Translations under genes and position numbers: made by a program
NCBI RefSeq assembly: GCF_023736155.1
Contig: NZ_JAMLJJ010000005.1
Span: forward strand, 1-64,000
DNA length: 64,000 bases
Origin: Larsenimonas salina
GTDB lineage: Bacteria > Pseudomonadota > Gammaproteobacteria > Pseudomonadales > Halomonadaceae
Direction: 5' to 3'
Part shown: positions 15,966 to 24,056 of the stretch, in pieces
Position numbering within the stretch: the first letter of the stretch is position 1
How the letters are laid out: the number at the start of each line of letters is the position of its first letter
The notes under the pieces: generated by a model
Database searches by the model: none
Told to the model about the DNA's origin: nothing
Seen by the model: the letters and a program-made list of their open reading frames with translations, nothing else

Positions 15966-16773
15966 CGGGATACTCCGTGTCGTTCAGACGCTGGCAGTAG
16001 GAGGCCATCGGGAAGTTGGCAAGCGGTGCGTCTTCGGTGTCGCCGACGCCGAAGATCTTGCCGTCACTGCGATGGTTCTGCTCGTCGATCATGACGATGC
16101 CAAGCGTCGGTACGATCTTTTCACGCCAGATGAACAGATACAGGTCCTCGGTGATCTTGTAATAGTGGCAGCGGTCGGTGTCGCACAGGTTTTTTTCCAC
16201 GCCCTTGAGGCAGTGCCAGGTGTAGAAGTTCTCGTTGAGGTAGACGTGCTCGTACACCTCTGTCGGGCTGTAGCGATAGAGGTTGCGCACCCCGATAAGC
16301 TCGTCGGTGATGGCGTGCGGGCAAACGCCTTCGCTGTAGGCCTGGTTGACGGCGCCGTGGCTGATCTCGACGTTGACGTCGGTCAGGGCGCGTCCACCGA
16401 GGGCGCGCTCGTAAAGACCGGTCTTGATCACATCGAAGGTCGGCAGGGTGCCGACGACCTGAGTGTAGCTGTCGCTCAGGGTGTCGAGCACGACGGTGTA
16501 GGACGTGGTCGGCTTTTGGCGCTCATCCAGCCAGTCCAGCAGGTAAACGCCCTGACGCAGCGATGTGATACGGACCTGCACGGGGTCGCCATCGTCGACG
16601 CGAAGCTGATCCTGATCGACGTTGAGGCTTCGAACGCCGCCGTTGGCGTCATGCAGCTCGATTTTCTTGCCGCTGAGGTCGGCCGAGTTATCGAGGGCGT
16701 AGGAGCCGGTCTCGAAGCCCTTTTCAAGGCCGGTTACTGAAATCCAGTCGGTGGAGGAAGAATTTGTTGTCAT
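15955..16773 (-). CDS. moaF: MoaF family protein
   Basis: This 272-residue protein matches the MoaF family. The N-terminal lipocalin-like half contains a GLEKGFETGSYAL-type opening. The C-terminal MoaF_C half carries LKGVEKNLCDTDRCHYYK, then WREKIVPTLG and GKIFG. In enterobacteria moaF belongs to the monoamine-induced regulon. Despite the name molybdenum cofactor biosynthesis F, a direct enzymatic role is not established. The start is placed at 16773, directly behind AAGGAGATAACACC; an upstream in-frame ATG has no such site. It heads the operon with two SDRs, and its presence supports an aromatic-amine context for this region. Confidence 0.8.
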   Translation of the reverse strand: MTTNSSSTDWISVTGLEKGFETGSYALDNSADLSGKKIELHDANGGVRSLNVDQDQLRVDDGDPVQVRITSLRQGVYLLDWLDERQKPTTSYTVVLDTLSDSYTQVVGTLPTFDVIKTGLYERALGGRALTDVNVEISHGAVNQAYSEGVCPHAITDELIGVRNLYRYSPTEVYEHVYLNENFYTWHCLKGVEKNLCDTDRCHYYKITEDLYLFIWREKIVPTLGIVMIDEQNHRSDGKIFGVGDTEDAPLANFPMASYCQRLNDTEYPDEH

Positions 16774-16904
16774 GGTGTTATCTCCTTGGGCCTCTTTTAA
16801 AAAACGGCGATGGATAGCCGTTAACATCTTTATCCTCGGCGCTCATGCGTCATTGAGATATCCCCTGAATGGGGGAGAGCGACCATGGTCGAAGCCGGTC
16901 AGAA

Positions 16905-16950
16905 GCAAGGCAGGCAGGGGAAAATTTCTGGCACCCCCGAACAAGAACGA
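16905..16950 (+). promoter_or_regulatory. conserved element upstream of permease 1
   Basis: This 46-bp block aligns without gaps to 18564-18609 upstream of permease 2. The shared cores are GCAAGGCAG, AAAATTTCTGGCA and AACAAGAA. It lies about 80 bp before the permease start, so it is a plausible promoter/activator element co-duplicated with the gene. No sigma-54 pattern could be fitted. Confidence 0.5.
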
Positions 16951-16997
16951 GCGAACGCCAGGGTGCAGATTGAGAGTTAGTTTGTCCGTGTACGCCA

Positions 16998-17005
16998 AAC
17001 AATAA
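16998..17005 (+). promoter_or_regulatory. candidate Hfq/Crc motif, permease 1 leader
   Basis: AACAATAA fits the AAnAAnAA pattern known for Hfq/Crc translational repression in pseudomonads. It lies 27 bases before the permease ATG. Confidence 0.4.
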
Positions 17006-17031
17006 TTAGATCGGCCAGGAGAATACTCATC

Positions 17032-18426
17032 ATGACAGGCACTTCAAAGGCAGGGGCAGTGCCCCGAGCAGGCACTCTCACGGAGCCACGCATCGGCTTT
17101 AAGACCATGATCGCGATCTGCGTGGGCACTGTAGTAGTGCAGGGCGCCATGGCGTCCGCGCTGTTGGGGTTCGGCATCGGCGGCGTGAGTTTTCTGGCCG
17201 CCATGCTGGTAGCGACGCTGCTTGCCGTCTGCAACGCAATGACGTTTTCAGAACTTTCCCTGATGTATCCGCAGGCGGGCACGCTTGCCACCTACACCCA
17301 GAAGGCCATCGGCCATTTTCCGGCGATTGTGTCGGTCTACGCAGGCTATGTGGTGGTGGCGATCTTTGCGATCCCGGCCGAATTTCTGCTGGTGGATGCG
17401 CTTTTACAGATGCTGTTCCCTGAAACGTTGCCCTCGCACGTGGTGCCGGTTTTGCTGCTGGCGACACTTGCCGTGCTCAACATTCTTGGCACGGACGTGT
17501 TCGCCAAGCTTCAGAACGTGTTCACCTTCGCAATGATCGTCGCCATCTTTTTGGTGGGCGCCACGGCGCTGATTCAGTCGCCTTCTCCAGAGGTGGCTCA
17601 AGCCGCGGCCGGCATCGACTCGGGCATTGGCGGTATCCTCGATGGCAGTTTCATCGGCCTGGTGGCGCTTGCGATGTGGATGTTTGTTGGCTGTGAGTTT
17701 GTCTGTCCGATGATCAACGATGTTCGCCAGCCCGAAAAGCGCATCCCCCGGGCCATGTTCCTGTCGCTTGGCATCGTGTTTGTTTTGTTTTCATTGTTCT
17801 GTTTGGGCGCCGGGCATTATCTCTCGACCGAAACGTTGACCACCTCGCCGCTGCCGTATCTTGATCTTGTCGATGGTGTGTTCGGTCAGGCCGGGTTGAT
17901 CATTGCGACTGTGATGGGCATCACCGCAACCTGCAGTACGGTCAACACGGTGCTTGCAGCGGTGCCGCGGATGATCTCGGGCATGGCCGATAACGGTCAG
18001 GCGTTCGCGATCATGGGCAAGATGCACCCACGCTATGACACGCCCTGGGTCAGTATCGTCTTTCTGGCGGTTGCCGTGCTTATTCCTTTCCTGTTGATCC
18101 AGCCCGATCAGATCATTTCGCTGGTGATCGCGGCCGCGACCAGCTGGCTTCTGGCCTATATCGTGGCGCACATCGATGTGATCGTGCTGCGTCGTCGTCG
18201 GCCCGAGCATAAGCGCCCCTATCGCACGCCGTTCTATCCGCTGCCGCAGATCGCCGGCATCGTCGGCATGGCCTATGTGGCCGCCAACGCCTCGCCCTCA
18301 CCGGACATGACCGGCCTGATCTATACGCTTTTGGGGGTGGTGCTGGGCATCGTTAGTTTGATCGCGATCGTTTGGGTCAAGTTCAAGATGAAAAAAGGGC
18401 TGTTCGAGCCGGACATGAGCGATTGA
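17032..18426 (+). CDS. APC-superfamily amino acid/amine permease 1
   Basis: This 464-residue inner-membrane transporter has about 12 hydrophobic segments and a basic loop near RRRRPEHKRPYRTPFYPLP. The first helix region (GTVVVQGAMASALLGFGIGG) and the loop FVGCEFVCPMINDVRQPEKR are typical of APC permeases. It starts behind AGGAGAATACTCATC. Its near-copy follows at 18707, and the two proteins match at most positions along their whole length. Placement beside moaF and upstream of amine and aromatic catabolic genes suggests uptake of an aromatic amine or amino acid, but the substrate is inferred only. Confidence 0.85.
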   Translation: MTGTSKAGAVPRAGTLTEPRIGFKTMIAICVGTVVVQGAMASALLGFGIGGVSFLAAMLVATLLAVCNAMTFSELSLMYPQAGTLATYTQKAIGHFPAIVSVYAGYVVVAIFAIPAEFLLVDALLQMLFPETLPSHVVPVLLLATLAVLNILGTDVFAKLQNVFTFAMIVAIFLVGATALIQSPSPEVAQAAAGIDSGIGGILDGSFIGLVALAMWMFVGCEFVCPMINDVRQPEKRIPRAMFLSLGIVFVLFSLFCLGAGHYLSTETLTTSPLPYLDLVDGVFGQAGLIIATVMGITATCSTVNTVLAAVPRMISGMADNGQAFAIMGKMHPRYDTPWVSIVFLAVAVLIPFLLIQPDQIISLVIAAATSWLLAYIVAHIDVIVLRRRRPEHKRPYRTPFYPLPQIAGIVGMAYVAANASPSPDMTGLIYTLLGVVLGIVSLIAIVWVKFKMKKGLFEPDMSD

Positions 18427-18473
18427 TGGTCTTGGTAGCGCGACGCGCCGTCAGGCGTTAAAGGACTCCTCTT

Positions 18474-18503
18474 GCGCGTCTGTACTCAGGCGCGCTTTTT
18501 TTT
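18474..18503 (+). terminator. Rho-independent terminator after permease 1
   Basis: GCGCGTC (18474-18480) pairs with GGCGCGC (18489-18495, allowing a G-T pair), followed by a run of eight T. It separates the two permease genes transcriptionally. Confidence 0.75.
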
Positions 18504-18563
18504 ATGTGGCCGGCAAGGGGTCCATAAGAGATGGCTCAAAAAGGAGGGATGCAAGGACGTGGC

Positions 18564-18609
18564 GCAAGGCAGCGAAAGAAAAATTTCTGGCATGAGCAAA
18601 CAAGAATGA
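18564..18609 (+). promoter_or_regulatory. conserved element upstream of permease 2
   Basis: This is the ungapped 46-bp counterpart of 16905-16950, sharing GCAAGGCAG, AAAATTTCTGGCA and ACAAGAA. It lies about 98 bp before the ATG. Because it follows a terminator, permease 2 has its own promoter. Confidence 0.5.
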
Positions 18610-18667
18610 CCTGCGCATCCGGCGCATCTTGAGAGATTCACTATGTGGCGCCGTGCCGGTGTCTGCC

Positions 18668-18675
18668 AACAATAA
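18668..18675 (+). promoter_or_regulatory. candidate Hfq/Crc motif, permease 2 leader
   Basis: AACAATAA lies 32 bases before the permease 2 ATG, the same motif and nearly the same position as in permease 1. Confidence 0.4.
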
Positions 18676-18706
18676 GTCAAGACGTGCTCCCTGGAGGTTT
18701 CTTATC

Positions 18707-20101
18707 ATGCTCGACACCACGACAGCGAAGCCGGTGGCCTCGACCGATGTGCCGGTTCGACAGGCCATCGGCTTCAAGACCATGATCGCGGTATGCGTCG
18801 GATGTGTGGTCGTACAGGGCGCCATGGCGTCCGCGTTGATGGGCTTTGGCCTCGGGGGTGTGAGCTTTCTGGCGGCCATGCTGGTGGCGGCACTTCTCGC
18901 CCTGTGTAACGCCATGAGTTTCTCGGAACTCTCGCTGATGTATCCGCAGGCGGGCACGCTTGCGACCTACACTCAAAAGGCCATCGGTCACTTTCCGGCA
19001 ATCGTCTCGGTCTTTTCAGGCTACGTGGTGGTGGCGATGTTTGGGCTCTCCGCCGAGCTTCTATTGGTCGATGCCCTGCTTCAGACGCTGTTTCCCGAGG
19101 CGTTGCCGCCGCATCTGGTCCCGTTGTTGCTGTTGGGAGCTCTTGCCCTGCTCAACATTCTGGGCACCGACGTATTTGCCAAGCTTCAGAACGTGTTCAC
19201 CTTCGCAATGATTGCCGCCATTTTGATCGTCGGAGCAACGGCGCTCATTCAGCCTGCGACCCCAAGCGTTGCCGAGGCCGCGGCGGGCATTGGCTGGGGT
19301 GCCGGTGGTATTGTCGATGGCAGCTTCATCGGTCTGGTGGCGCTTGCGATGTGGCTGTTTGTCGGCTGTGAGTTCATTTGCCCGATGATCAATGACATTC
19401 GCCAGCCCGAAAAGCGCATTCCCCGGGCCATGTTTTTGTCACTCGGCATCATCTTTGTACTGTTCATGCTGTTCTGTCTGGGCGCCGGGCACTATCTCTC
19501 GAGCGAGACCATGACCACCTCGCCATTGCCGTATCTCGATCTGGTCGATGGTGTGTTCGGTCAGGCCGGGTTGATCATCGCGACCGTGATGGGGCTGACC
19601 GCAACCTGCAGTACGGTCAATACCGTGCTGGCCTCGGTGCCGCGCATGCTGTCTGGTATGGCCGATAACGGCCAGGCGTTTGGCATCATGGGGAAACGGC
19701 ACCCACGTTATAACACCCCGTGGGTCGGTATCCTGTTTCTGGCCGCGATCGTTGCTATCCCCTTCTTGCTGGTCAAGCCGGACAACATCGTCATTCTATT
19801 GATCGGGGCCTCCACCAGCTGGCTTCTGGCCTACATCGTCGCGCACGTCGATGTGATGGTGCTGCGTCGCCGTCGGCCCGGACATCGCCGCCCGTACCGC
19901 ACGCCGTTCTATCCGCTGCCGCAACTGCTGGGCATCGTCGGCATGGGCTATGTGGCTGCCAATGCGTCGCCGTCCCCGGACATGACCGGGCTGGTCTACA
20001 CCCTGCTCGGGGTGGTGCTCGGTATCGTCAGTCTGATCGCGCTGATCTGGGTCAAGTTCAAGATGAAAAAGGGGCTTTTCGAGCCGGACATCAGCGAGTA
20101 G
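18707..20101 (+). CDS. APC-superfamily amino acid/amine permease 2 (paralogue)
   Basis: This 464-residue transporter is exactly the same length as permease 1 and nearly the same in sequence. The differences concentrate in the N-terminal tail and a few membrane segments (for example VFSGYVVVAMFGLSAELL against VYAGYVVVAIFAIPAEFL). The start at 18707 follows TGGAGGTTTCTTATC; an upstream TTG extension has no ribosome site. The pair arose by tandem duplication that included the upstream regulatory block, followed by mild divergence. Likely functions are different substrate ranges or gene-dosage increase. A terminator lies 100 bp downstream. Confidence 0.85.
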   Translation: MLDTTTAKPVASTDVPVRQAIGFKTMIAVCVGCVVVQGAMASALMGFGLGGVSFLAAMLVAALLALCNAMSFSELSLMYPQAGTLATYTQKAIGHFPAIVSVFSGYVVVAMFGLSAELLLVDALLQTLFPEALPPHLVPLLLLGALALLNILGTDVFAKLQNVFTFAMIAAILIVGATALIQPATPSVAEAAAGIGWGAGGIVDGSFIGLVALAMWLFVGCEFICPMINDIRQPEKRIPRAMFLSLGIIFVLFMLFCLGAGHYLSSETMTTSPLPYLDLVDGVFGQAGLIIATVMGLTATCSTVNTVLASVPRMLSGMADNGQAFGIMGKRHPRYNTPWVGILFLAAIVAIPFLLVKPDNIVILLIGASTSWLLAYIVAHVDVMVLRRRRPGHRRPYRTPFYPLPQLLGIVGMGYVAANASPSPDMTGLVYTLLGVVLGIVSLIALIWVKFKMKKGLFEPDISE

Positions 20102-20110
20102 GCGGGCACG

Positions 20111-20191
20111 CATGAACTGGGCGAGTCGTCGGGTGCGCATGAACCAAGCAAGTCGGCGGGCGCTCATGAACCAAGCAAGTCGGCGGGCGCT
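20111..20191. repeat. 27-bp tandem repeat, three copies
   Basis: The unit CATGAACCAAGCAAGTCGGC plus GGGCGCT occurs at 20138-20164 and 20165-20191. A diverged first copy is at 20111-20137 and a partial fourth at 20192-20197. The unit is nine codons long and each copy begins with an ATG. It sits between the permease 2 stop and its terminator, in the mRNA 3' region. Confidence 0.8.
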
Positions 20192-20203
20192 CATGAATAA
20201 GAA

Positions 20204-20226
20204 GACCCCACTGAGGTGGGGTCGTT
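20204..20226 (+). terminator. hairpin terminator after permease 2
   Basis: GACCCCAC pairs with GTGGGGTC at 20204-20223, followed by GTTTC. The T-run is short, so termination may be partial or bidirectional. Confidence 0.6.
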
Positions 20227-20252
20227 TCTGTCAGTGTCAGGCGGCGATATCG

Positions 20253-21866
20253 TCAGACGTCGGCGATGATGTGGTCGGCGCCCTTTTCCGCCACGGCAAT
20301 GGTCGGGGCGTTGGTGTTGCCGCCGGGCAGGGTGGGAAAGACCGAGCAGTCGATGACGCGCAGACCATTGACGCCATGAACCTTGAGCTCGAGGTCAACG
20401 ACCGACGTTTCAGCGTCTGGCCCCATGCGACAGGTGCCAACCGGATGGTAGGTGGTCTTGCAGTATTGGCGCACGAAGGCCTCCAGTGCCGGCTGACTTT
20501 CGGCGGCGTCTTGTGTCATCAGGTGGCGGGCTTCGGGCGGTGAAAAGACCTCGTCGATGACGCCTGACAGTGCGGGAGTGTCGAGCAGCGCAAGCCCCGC
20601 GCGCAGGGCACGAACCTGGTGCTCGACGTCCTCGGGGGCGGCAAGGAAGTTGGCGTTGATGGCGGTACTGCCTGAATGGGTAAGGCGGACCGTGCCCCGT
20701 GAGGCCGGGCGAAGGTGACCGACCTTGAGTGTGATGCCGTGAGTGCGACCCTTGCCGATGCCGTTGGGGTCATCCCAGGTATCGAGTACGGGCATGAAGT
20801 GAATCTGGGTGTCCGGGCGGCCTTCATTGTTGGTGTCGAGGAAGGCGCCGCCTTCCAGCACGTTGGAGGTCATGAGTCCGCTTCGGTGCATCAGCCATTC
20901 GCCGCCGTGGCGTAGCGCCTTGATGCCAGTGTCCTGGCCATAGAGCGAGGTCGGCGCCTTGAGCGATGCGTTGATCGAGAGGTGCAGGTGATCCTGAAGG
21001 TTATCGCCCACCGGGAGGTCACTGAGGCACTCGATGCCGTGCTCGGCGAGGTGGTCGCGGTGGCCGATGCCGGATTGCATCAAGATCCTGGGGCTGCCGA
21101 TGGCGCCTGCGCTCAGAATCACTTCGCGGCGAGCATGCAGGGTCATTTCGCCCTTTTTGGCGTGACGCGCCTTGATGCCCGTCGCCGCTCCGCCCTCGAT
21201 GATGACCCGCTCGACGTCGGTGTCGGACAGCACGGTCAGGCGCGGGTGCTTGCGCACCTGACTCAGATAGGCCTTTGACGTGCTGTAGCGTTCGCCTTCG
21301 AAGGTGGTGGTCTGATAGTAGCCGACGCCTTCGCAGGCGTTGTCGTTGAAGTCGTTGACGTAGGGTAAGCCGAGTTCCTGACCGGCCCGCACGAACGTCT
21401 GGGACAAGGGGTGGCGGTATCGGTTCTCGCTGACCTTGAGCGGGCCATCGTTGCCGTGCAGGGGGCCTGCCAACGATTCGTTGCCTTCGCTTCGAACGAA
21501 ATAAGGCAGCAGGCTTTCGTAATCCCAGCCGGTGCAGCCGTAGTCATTGGCCCAGGCGTCGTAGTCGGTGCGGTGGCCGCGAATGTAGATCATGCCGTTG
21601 ACCGAGCTACTGCCACCGATCAGTCGCCCCTGGGCGATGGTCATGGCGCGATTGTTGGTCGCCGCGTGCGGGGTGGTCATGTAGGGCCAGGTACGGGTCG
21701 GAATCACCTTTCCAACCGCGGCCGGCATGCGAATCAGGAGGCTCGCATCAGAACCTCCGGCTTCGACCAGCAAGACCGAGGCATCCAGGGTTTGAATCAG
21801 GCGATAGGCAAGAACGCACCCGGCCGAGCCTGCGCCAACGATAATGTAGTCATAGTCGTGTTGCAT
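20253..21866 (-). CDS. GMC-family FAD oxidoreductase (choline/alcohol dehydrogenase type)
   Basis: This 537-residue glucose-methanol-choline oxidoreductase oxidises an alcohol with FAD. The dinucleotide motif IIVGAGSAGCVLAYRL is at the N-terminus, GMC signature 1 is around GRLIGGSSSVNGMIYIRG, and the C-terminal active site has HPVGTCRMG (His) and GGNTNAPT (Asn). The start is placed at 21866 behind AAGGAGATACG. It points away from the MarR gene, with about 190 bp between them. DddA, which oxidises 3-hydroxypropionate in Halomonas DMSP pathways, is also a GMC enzyme, but this gene is 33 kb from dddD, so that role is only a possibility. Confidence 0.85.
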   Translation of the reverse strand: MQHDYDYIIVGAGSAGCVLAYRLIQTLDASVLLVEAGGSDASLLIRMPAAVGKVIPTRTWPYMTTPHAATNNRAMTIAQGRLIGGSSSVNGMIYIRGHRTDYDAWANDYGCTGWDYESLLPYFVRSEGNESLAGPLHGNDGPLKVSENRYRHPLSQTFVRAGQELGLPYVNDFNDNACEGVGYYQTTTFEGERYSTSKAYLSQVRKHPRLTVLSDTDVERVIIEGGAATGIKARHAKKGEMTLHARREVILSAGAIGSPRILMQSGIGHRDHLAEHGIECLSDLPVGDNLQDHLHLSINASLKAPTSLYGQDTGIKALRHGGEWLMHRSGLMTSNVLEGGAFLDTNNEGRPDTQIHFMPVLDTWDDPNGIGKGRTHGITLKVGHLRPASRGTVRLTHSGSTAINANFLAAPEDVEHQVRALRAGLALLDTPALSGVIDEVFSPPEARHLMTQDAAESQPALEAFVRQYCKTTYHPVGTCRMGPDAETSVVDLELKVHGVNGLRVIDCSVFPTLPGGNTNAPTIAVAEKGADHIIADV

Positions 21867-22057
21867 CGTATCTCCTTGATAATCAGGCGCATCGGGGCGC
21901 ATCAAGAAGAAGGTAAGAGGCGGGGAGGACCGGCAATTGATTGAGCGTGCCAGACCGTTGACTGTGTATGACCGGGCGCTTAAATGCCTTTTCCATCAAG
22001 GCGTTTGGTGGCCATTCTTTAGTAGGACACCGGCTTTATACAGCGCCTGCCCGGTCG

Positions 22058-22492
22058 TTATTCATCAGGGTCGAGCTTTTGTACTTCGCTGAGCAGGTTC
22101 ATCAGCGTGCGGTATTTCTCGGGGCCGAGGTGCTGCTGGATCTTTTGATACTGACGCATCATTTCATCCTTCATGCTTTCAAGCAGCTCGTTGCCCTTGG
22201 GCGTCAGTGTGACACACAGCCGTCGCTGATCGGTTTCGGGCTTCCAGCGATGCACCAGGCCGCTTTGCTCGAGCCGCATGAGGACACCGGTCAGGCTCGG
22301 GCGCAGGATGCAGGCGCGTTCGGCCAACTGGTAACTCTCGAGCGTTTGCTTGTCGGCCTGCCACAGAATACGAATAACGCGCCACTGCTGCTCGGTGATG
22401 TTGTTGCGGTTGAGGTGCGGCCTGAAAAAATCCATGGCGGATTCGCGGGCCTGAAGCAGGGCCAGGGTCAGGGAAGGAGTCGGACGCGCCAT
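22058..22492 (-). CDS. hpaR: MarR-family repressor, HpaR-like
   Basis: This 144-residue winged-helix regulator resembles HpaR, the repressor of the homoprotocatechuate operon: opening PTPSLTLALLQARESAMDFFRPHL, core ITEQQWRVIRILW, recognition region LRPSLTGVLMRLEQSGLVHRW, wing ETDQRRLCVTLTPKG. The start at 22492 is the ATG before this conserved opening. The hpa catabolic genes begin 6 kb to the right, so it is separated from its likely targets. It could bind the TTAA-N4-TTAA sites found around those genes, but that is inference; its own upstream region lacks one. Confidence 0.75.
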   Translation of the reverse strand: MARPTPSLTLALLQARESAMDFFRPHLNRNNITEQQWRVIRILWQADKQTLESYQLAERACILRPSLTGVLMRLEQSGLVHRWKPETDQRRLCVTLTPKGNELLESMKDEMMRQYQKIQQHLGPEKYRTLMNLLSEVQKLDPDE

Positions 22493-22760
22493 GTTCTGCC
22501 TTGTCTGGGAAGTCACTGAAGGAATCGTATCCTGACGTCTGAGGCCGACACTGTCGAGACCCCAGCTGCGAATATAGGGCGTCGACCTTGGTCGCGCGGT
22601 GCGTAAGCCTTGGCCGAACCGGTCGCTGGCCGTTTCGAGGCTTAAGACGTCACCGACCATGGTGCATGGTGCCCTTATCGGGTTTCTGGGAGGATCAAAC
22701 GATCGGGAATCACGCGTCAGGGAATAAAACGTCGCCAGAAAATCAAAACAACAGGAAGCC

Positions 22761-22802
22761 TGCGCCTTTGTCGATGGATCCTGCACCTTTATCGATGGAT
22801 CG
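22761..22802. repeat. 21-bp tandem duplication in the MarR/AraC intergenic region
   Basis: TGCGCCTTTGTCGATGGATC+C (22761-22781) is followed directly by TGCACCTTTATCGATGGATC+G (22782-22802), three mismatches. It lies 66 bp before the AraC start. The intergenic region 22493-22867 holds no other structure that I can support; it should contain the divergent promoters. Confidence 0.7.
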
Positions 22803-22867
22803 CGGCAGCAGCCAACAGGGAATTTGCGACGGCTTCGCACTTACACTCGTTCAACGAGGATGCGCTC

Positions 22868-23851
22868 ATGGCCATATTGACGACCCCATGCCTGGAACCG
22901 GCCCCCACCTCAAGGGTCATTCGGCACCACACTTACAGTGTCCAGCAGCACGTAGCGGGCTATCAGGGCTGGGACCTGCACGTCATGCAGCTGTCGGAAG
23001 GTCGCTTTGATGGTGAGATTACCTTCGTCGACCTGGAAGGCGTGCGGGTGGTCAGAGATCAGAGCAGCCAGGCCATGCTCAAACAGGGTGGGTTGAAAAG
23101 CACATCGGTCAGCTTCAGCTTTCCGCTGGTGCGGCCGGAGACGCCTCTGATCTGTCAGGGCAAGAGCTACCCCGGTGCCGGCATTCTGGCCATTCGTGGC
23201 GGCGAGCTGCCCGAAATTCGCGTGGCCGCCGGGCTGGATCTTCTGTCGATGAGCGTCGATTATCCCTATCTTGCTACGCTTCTTCATGGCCCAGATGCAC
23301 CAATCGAGGGGCTTTTGACCGGCCCCAACTACCTGCCGACCACCACCGACTATCAGGCACTTTCGCAGCTGTTTGAGCTTACCTGCAGGACACTGTCACA
23401 GGCGCCACCGCCGGCGCTGATTCGTGAGCTGCGTGATGCGTTCGTCGGCCACATGCTCGATGCGCTCGAATACGGCGAGGTCGAGCCGGTCACGCCGTCG
23501 GCGCGAAAGCGTGTGGTCGACCGGGCCCGCGAGGTCATCGCCGCCCACGACAGCGAGCCGATCGCCATTCCCTCCCTGTGTCACCAGATCGGCGTCAGCC
23601 GTCGCAAGCTCCAGTACTGTTTTCAGGAGTGTATCGGTGTCAGCCCCTACACCTATGTGCGCTTGTTTCGACTCAACGCCATTCATCGGGCGCTGACCTA
23701 CGGTGATGACGACATGCGCGTGCAGGACGAGGCCGCCCGCTGGGGCTTTTTCCATCTGGGTCGGTTTTCGATGGAATATCGCCGGCTGTTCGGTGAGCGG
23801 CCTTCCGATACCCTTAATCGGGCGCGTCGAAATCGTGCCATATCCGGATAA
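22868..23851 (+). CDS. AraC-family transcriptional regulator
   Basis: This 327-residue regulator has a C-terminal AraC DNA-binding domain with two helix-turn-helix units at about 230-325 (IPSLCHQIGVSRRKLQYCFQ and DEAARWGFFHLGRFSMEYRR). The N-terminal 200 residues are a sensory domain of the type seen in regulators similar to EutR. It resembles the AraC gene at 51125 in its C-terminal part. It starts behind GAGGATGCGCTC. The next genes on this strand (MFS, amidase, amidohydrolase) are its most likely targets. Confidence 0.82.
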   Translation: MAILTTPCLEPAPTSRVIRHHTYSVQQHVAGYQGWDLHVMQLSEGRFDGEITFVDLEGVRVVRDQSSQAMLKQGGLKSTSVSFSFPLVRPETPLICQGKSYPGAGILAIRGGELPEIRVAAGLDLLSMSVDYPYLATLLHGPDAPIEGLLTGPNYLPTTTDYQALSQLFELTCRTLSQAPPPALIRELRDAFVGHMLDALEYGEVEPVTPSARKRVVDRAREVIAAHDSEPIAIPSLCHQIGVSRRKLQYCFQECIGVSPYTYVRLFRLNAIHRALTYGDDDMRVQDEAARWGFFHLGRFSMEYRRLFGERPSDTLNRARRNRAISG

Positions 23852-24056
23852 CGACTCGTCATGCTCGAGTCATAAGCTGAAGCATGACTTCAGCGAATGA
23901 AGGAGCCGGTGATGACGACAGTGCACTTCTTGGACAAGCCTCGTTCCAGGGTAGGCCTCTCGGGCCGGCCTCGCGGCGATCGACCTCACCGCATGAGGCG
24001 CGCCTCAGTGCGCAGCCTGCGACAACGTGGTACCACGGCTTCATCAGGAGGGCGTC

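Noticed and set aside
16918-16950. Sigma-54 promoter at the TGGCA element upstream of the permeases
   Set aside because: The TGGCA core lacks a GC doublet at the required 10-base spacing in both copies.
20112-20543. Plus-strand frame starting in the 27-bp repeats
   Set aside because: It runs through a terminator and antisense to the GMC gene. The repeated MNQASRRAL peptide follows simply from a repeat unit divisible by three.
20253-21866. Assigning the GMC oxidoreductase as dddA
   Set aside because: It is 33 kb from dddD with unrelated neighbours. GMC enzymes are numerous and no specific motif distinguishes DddA by eye.
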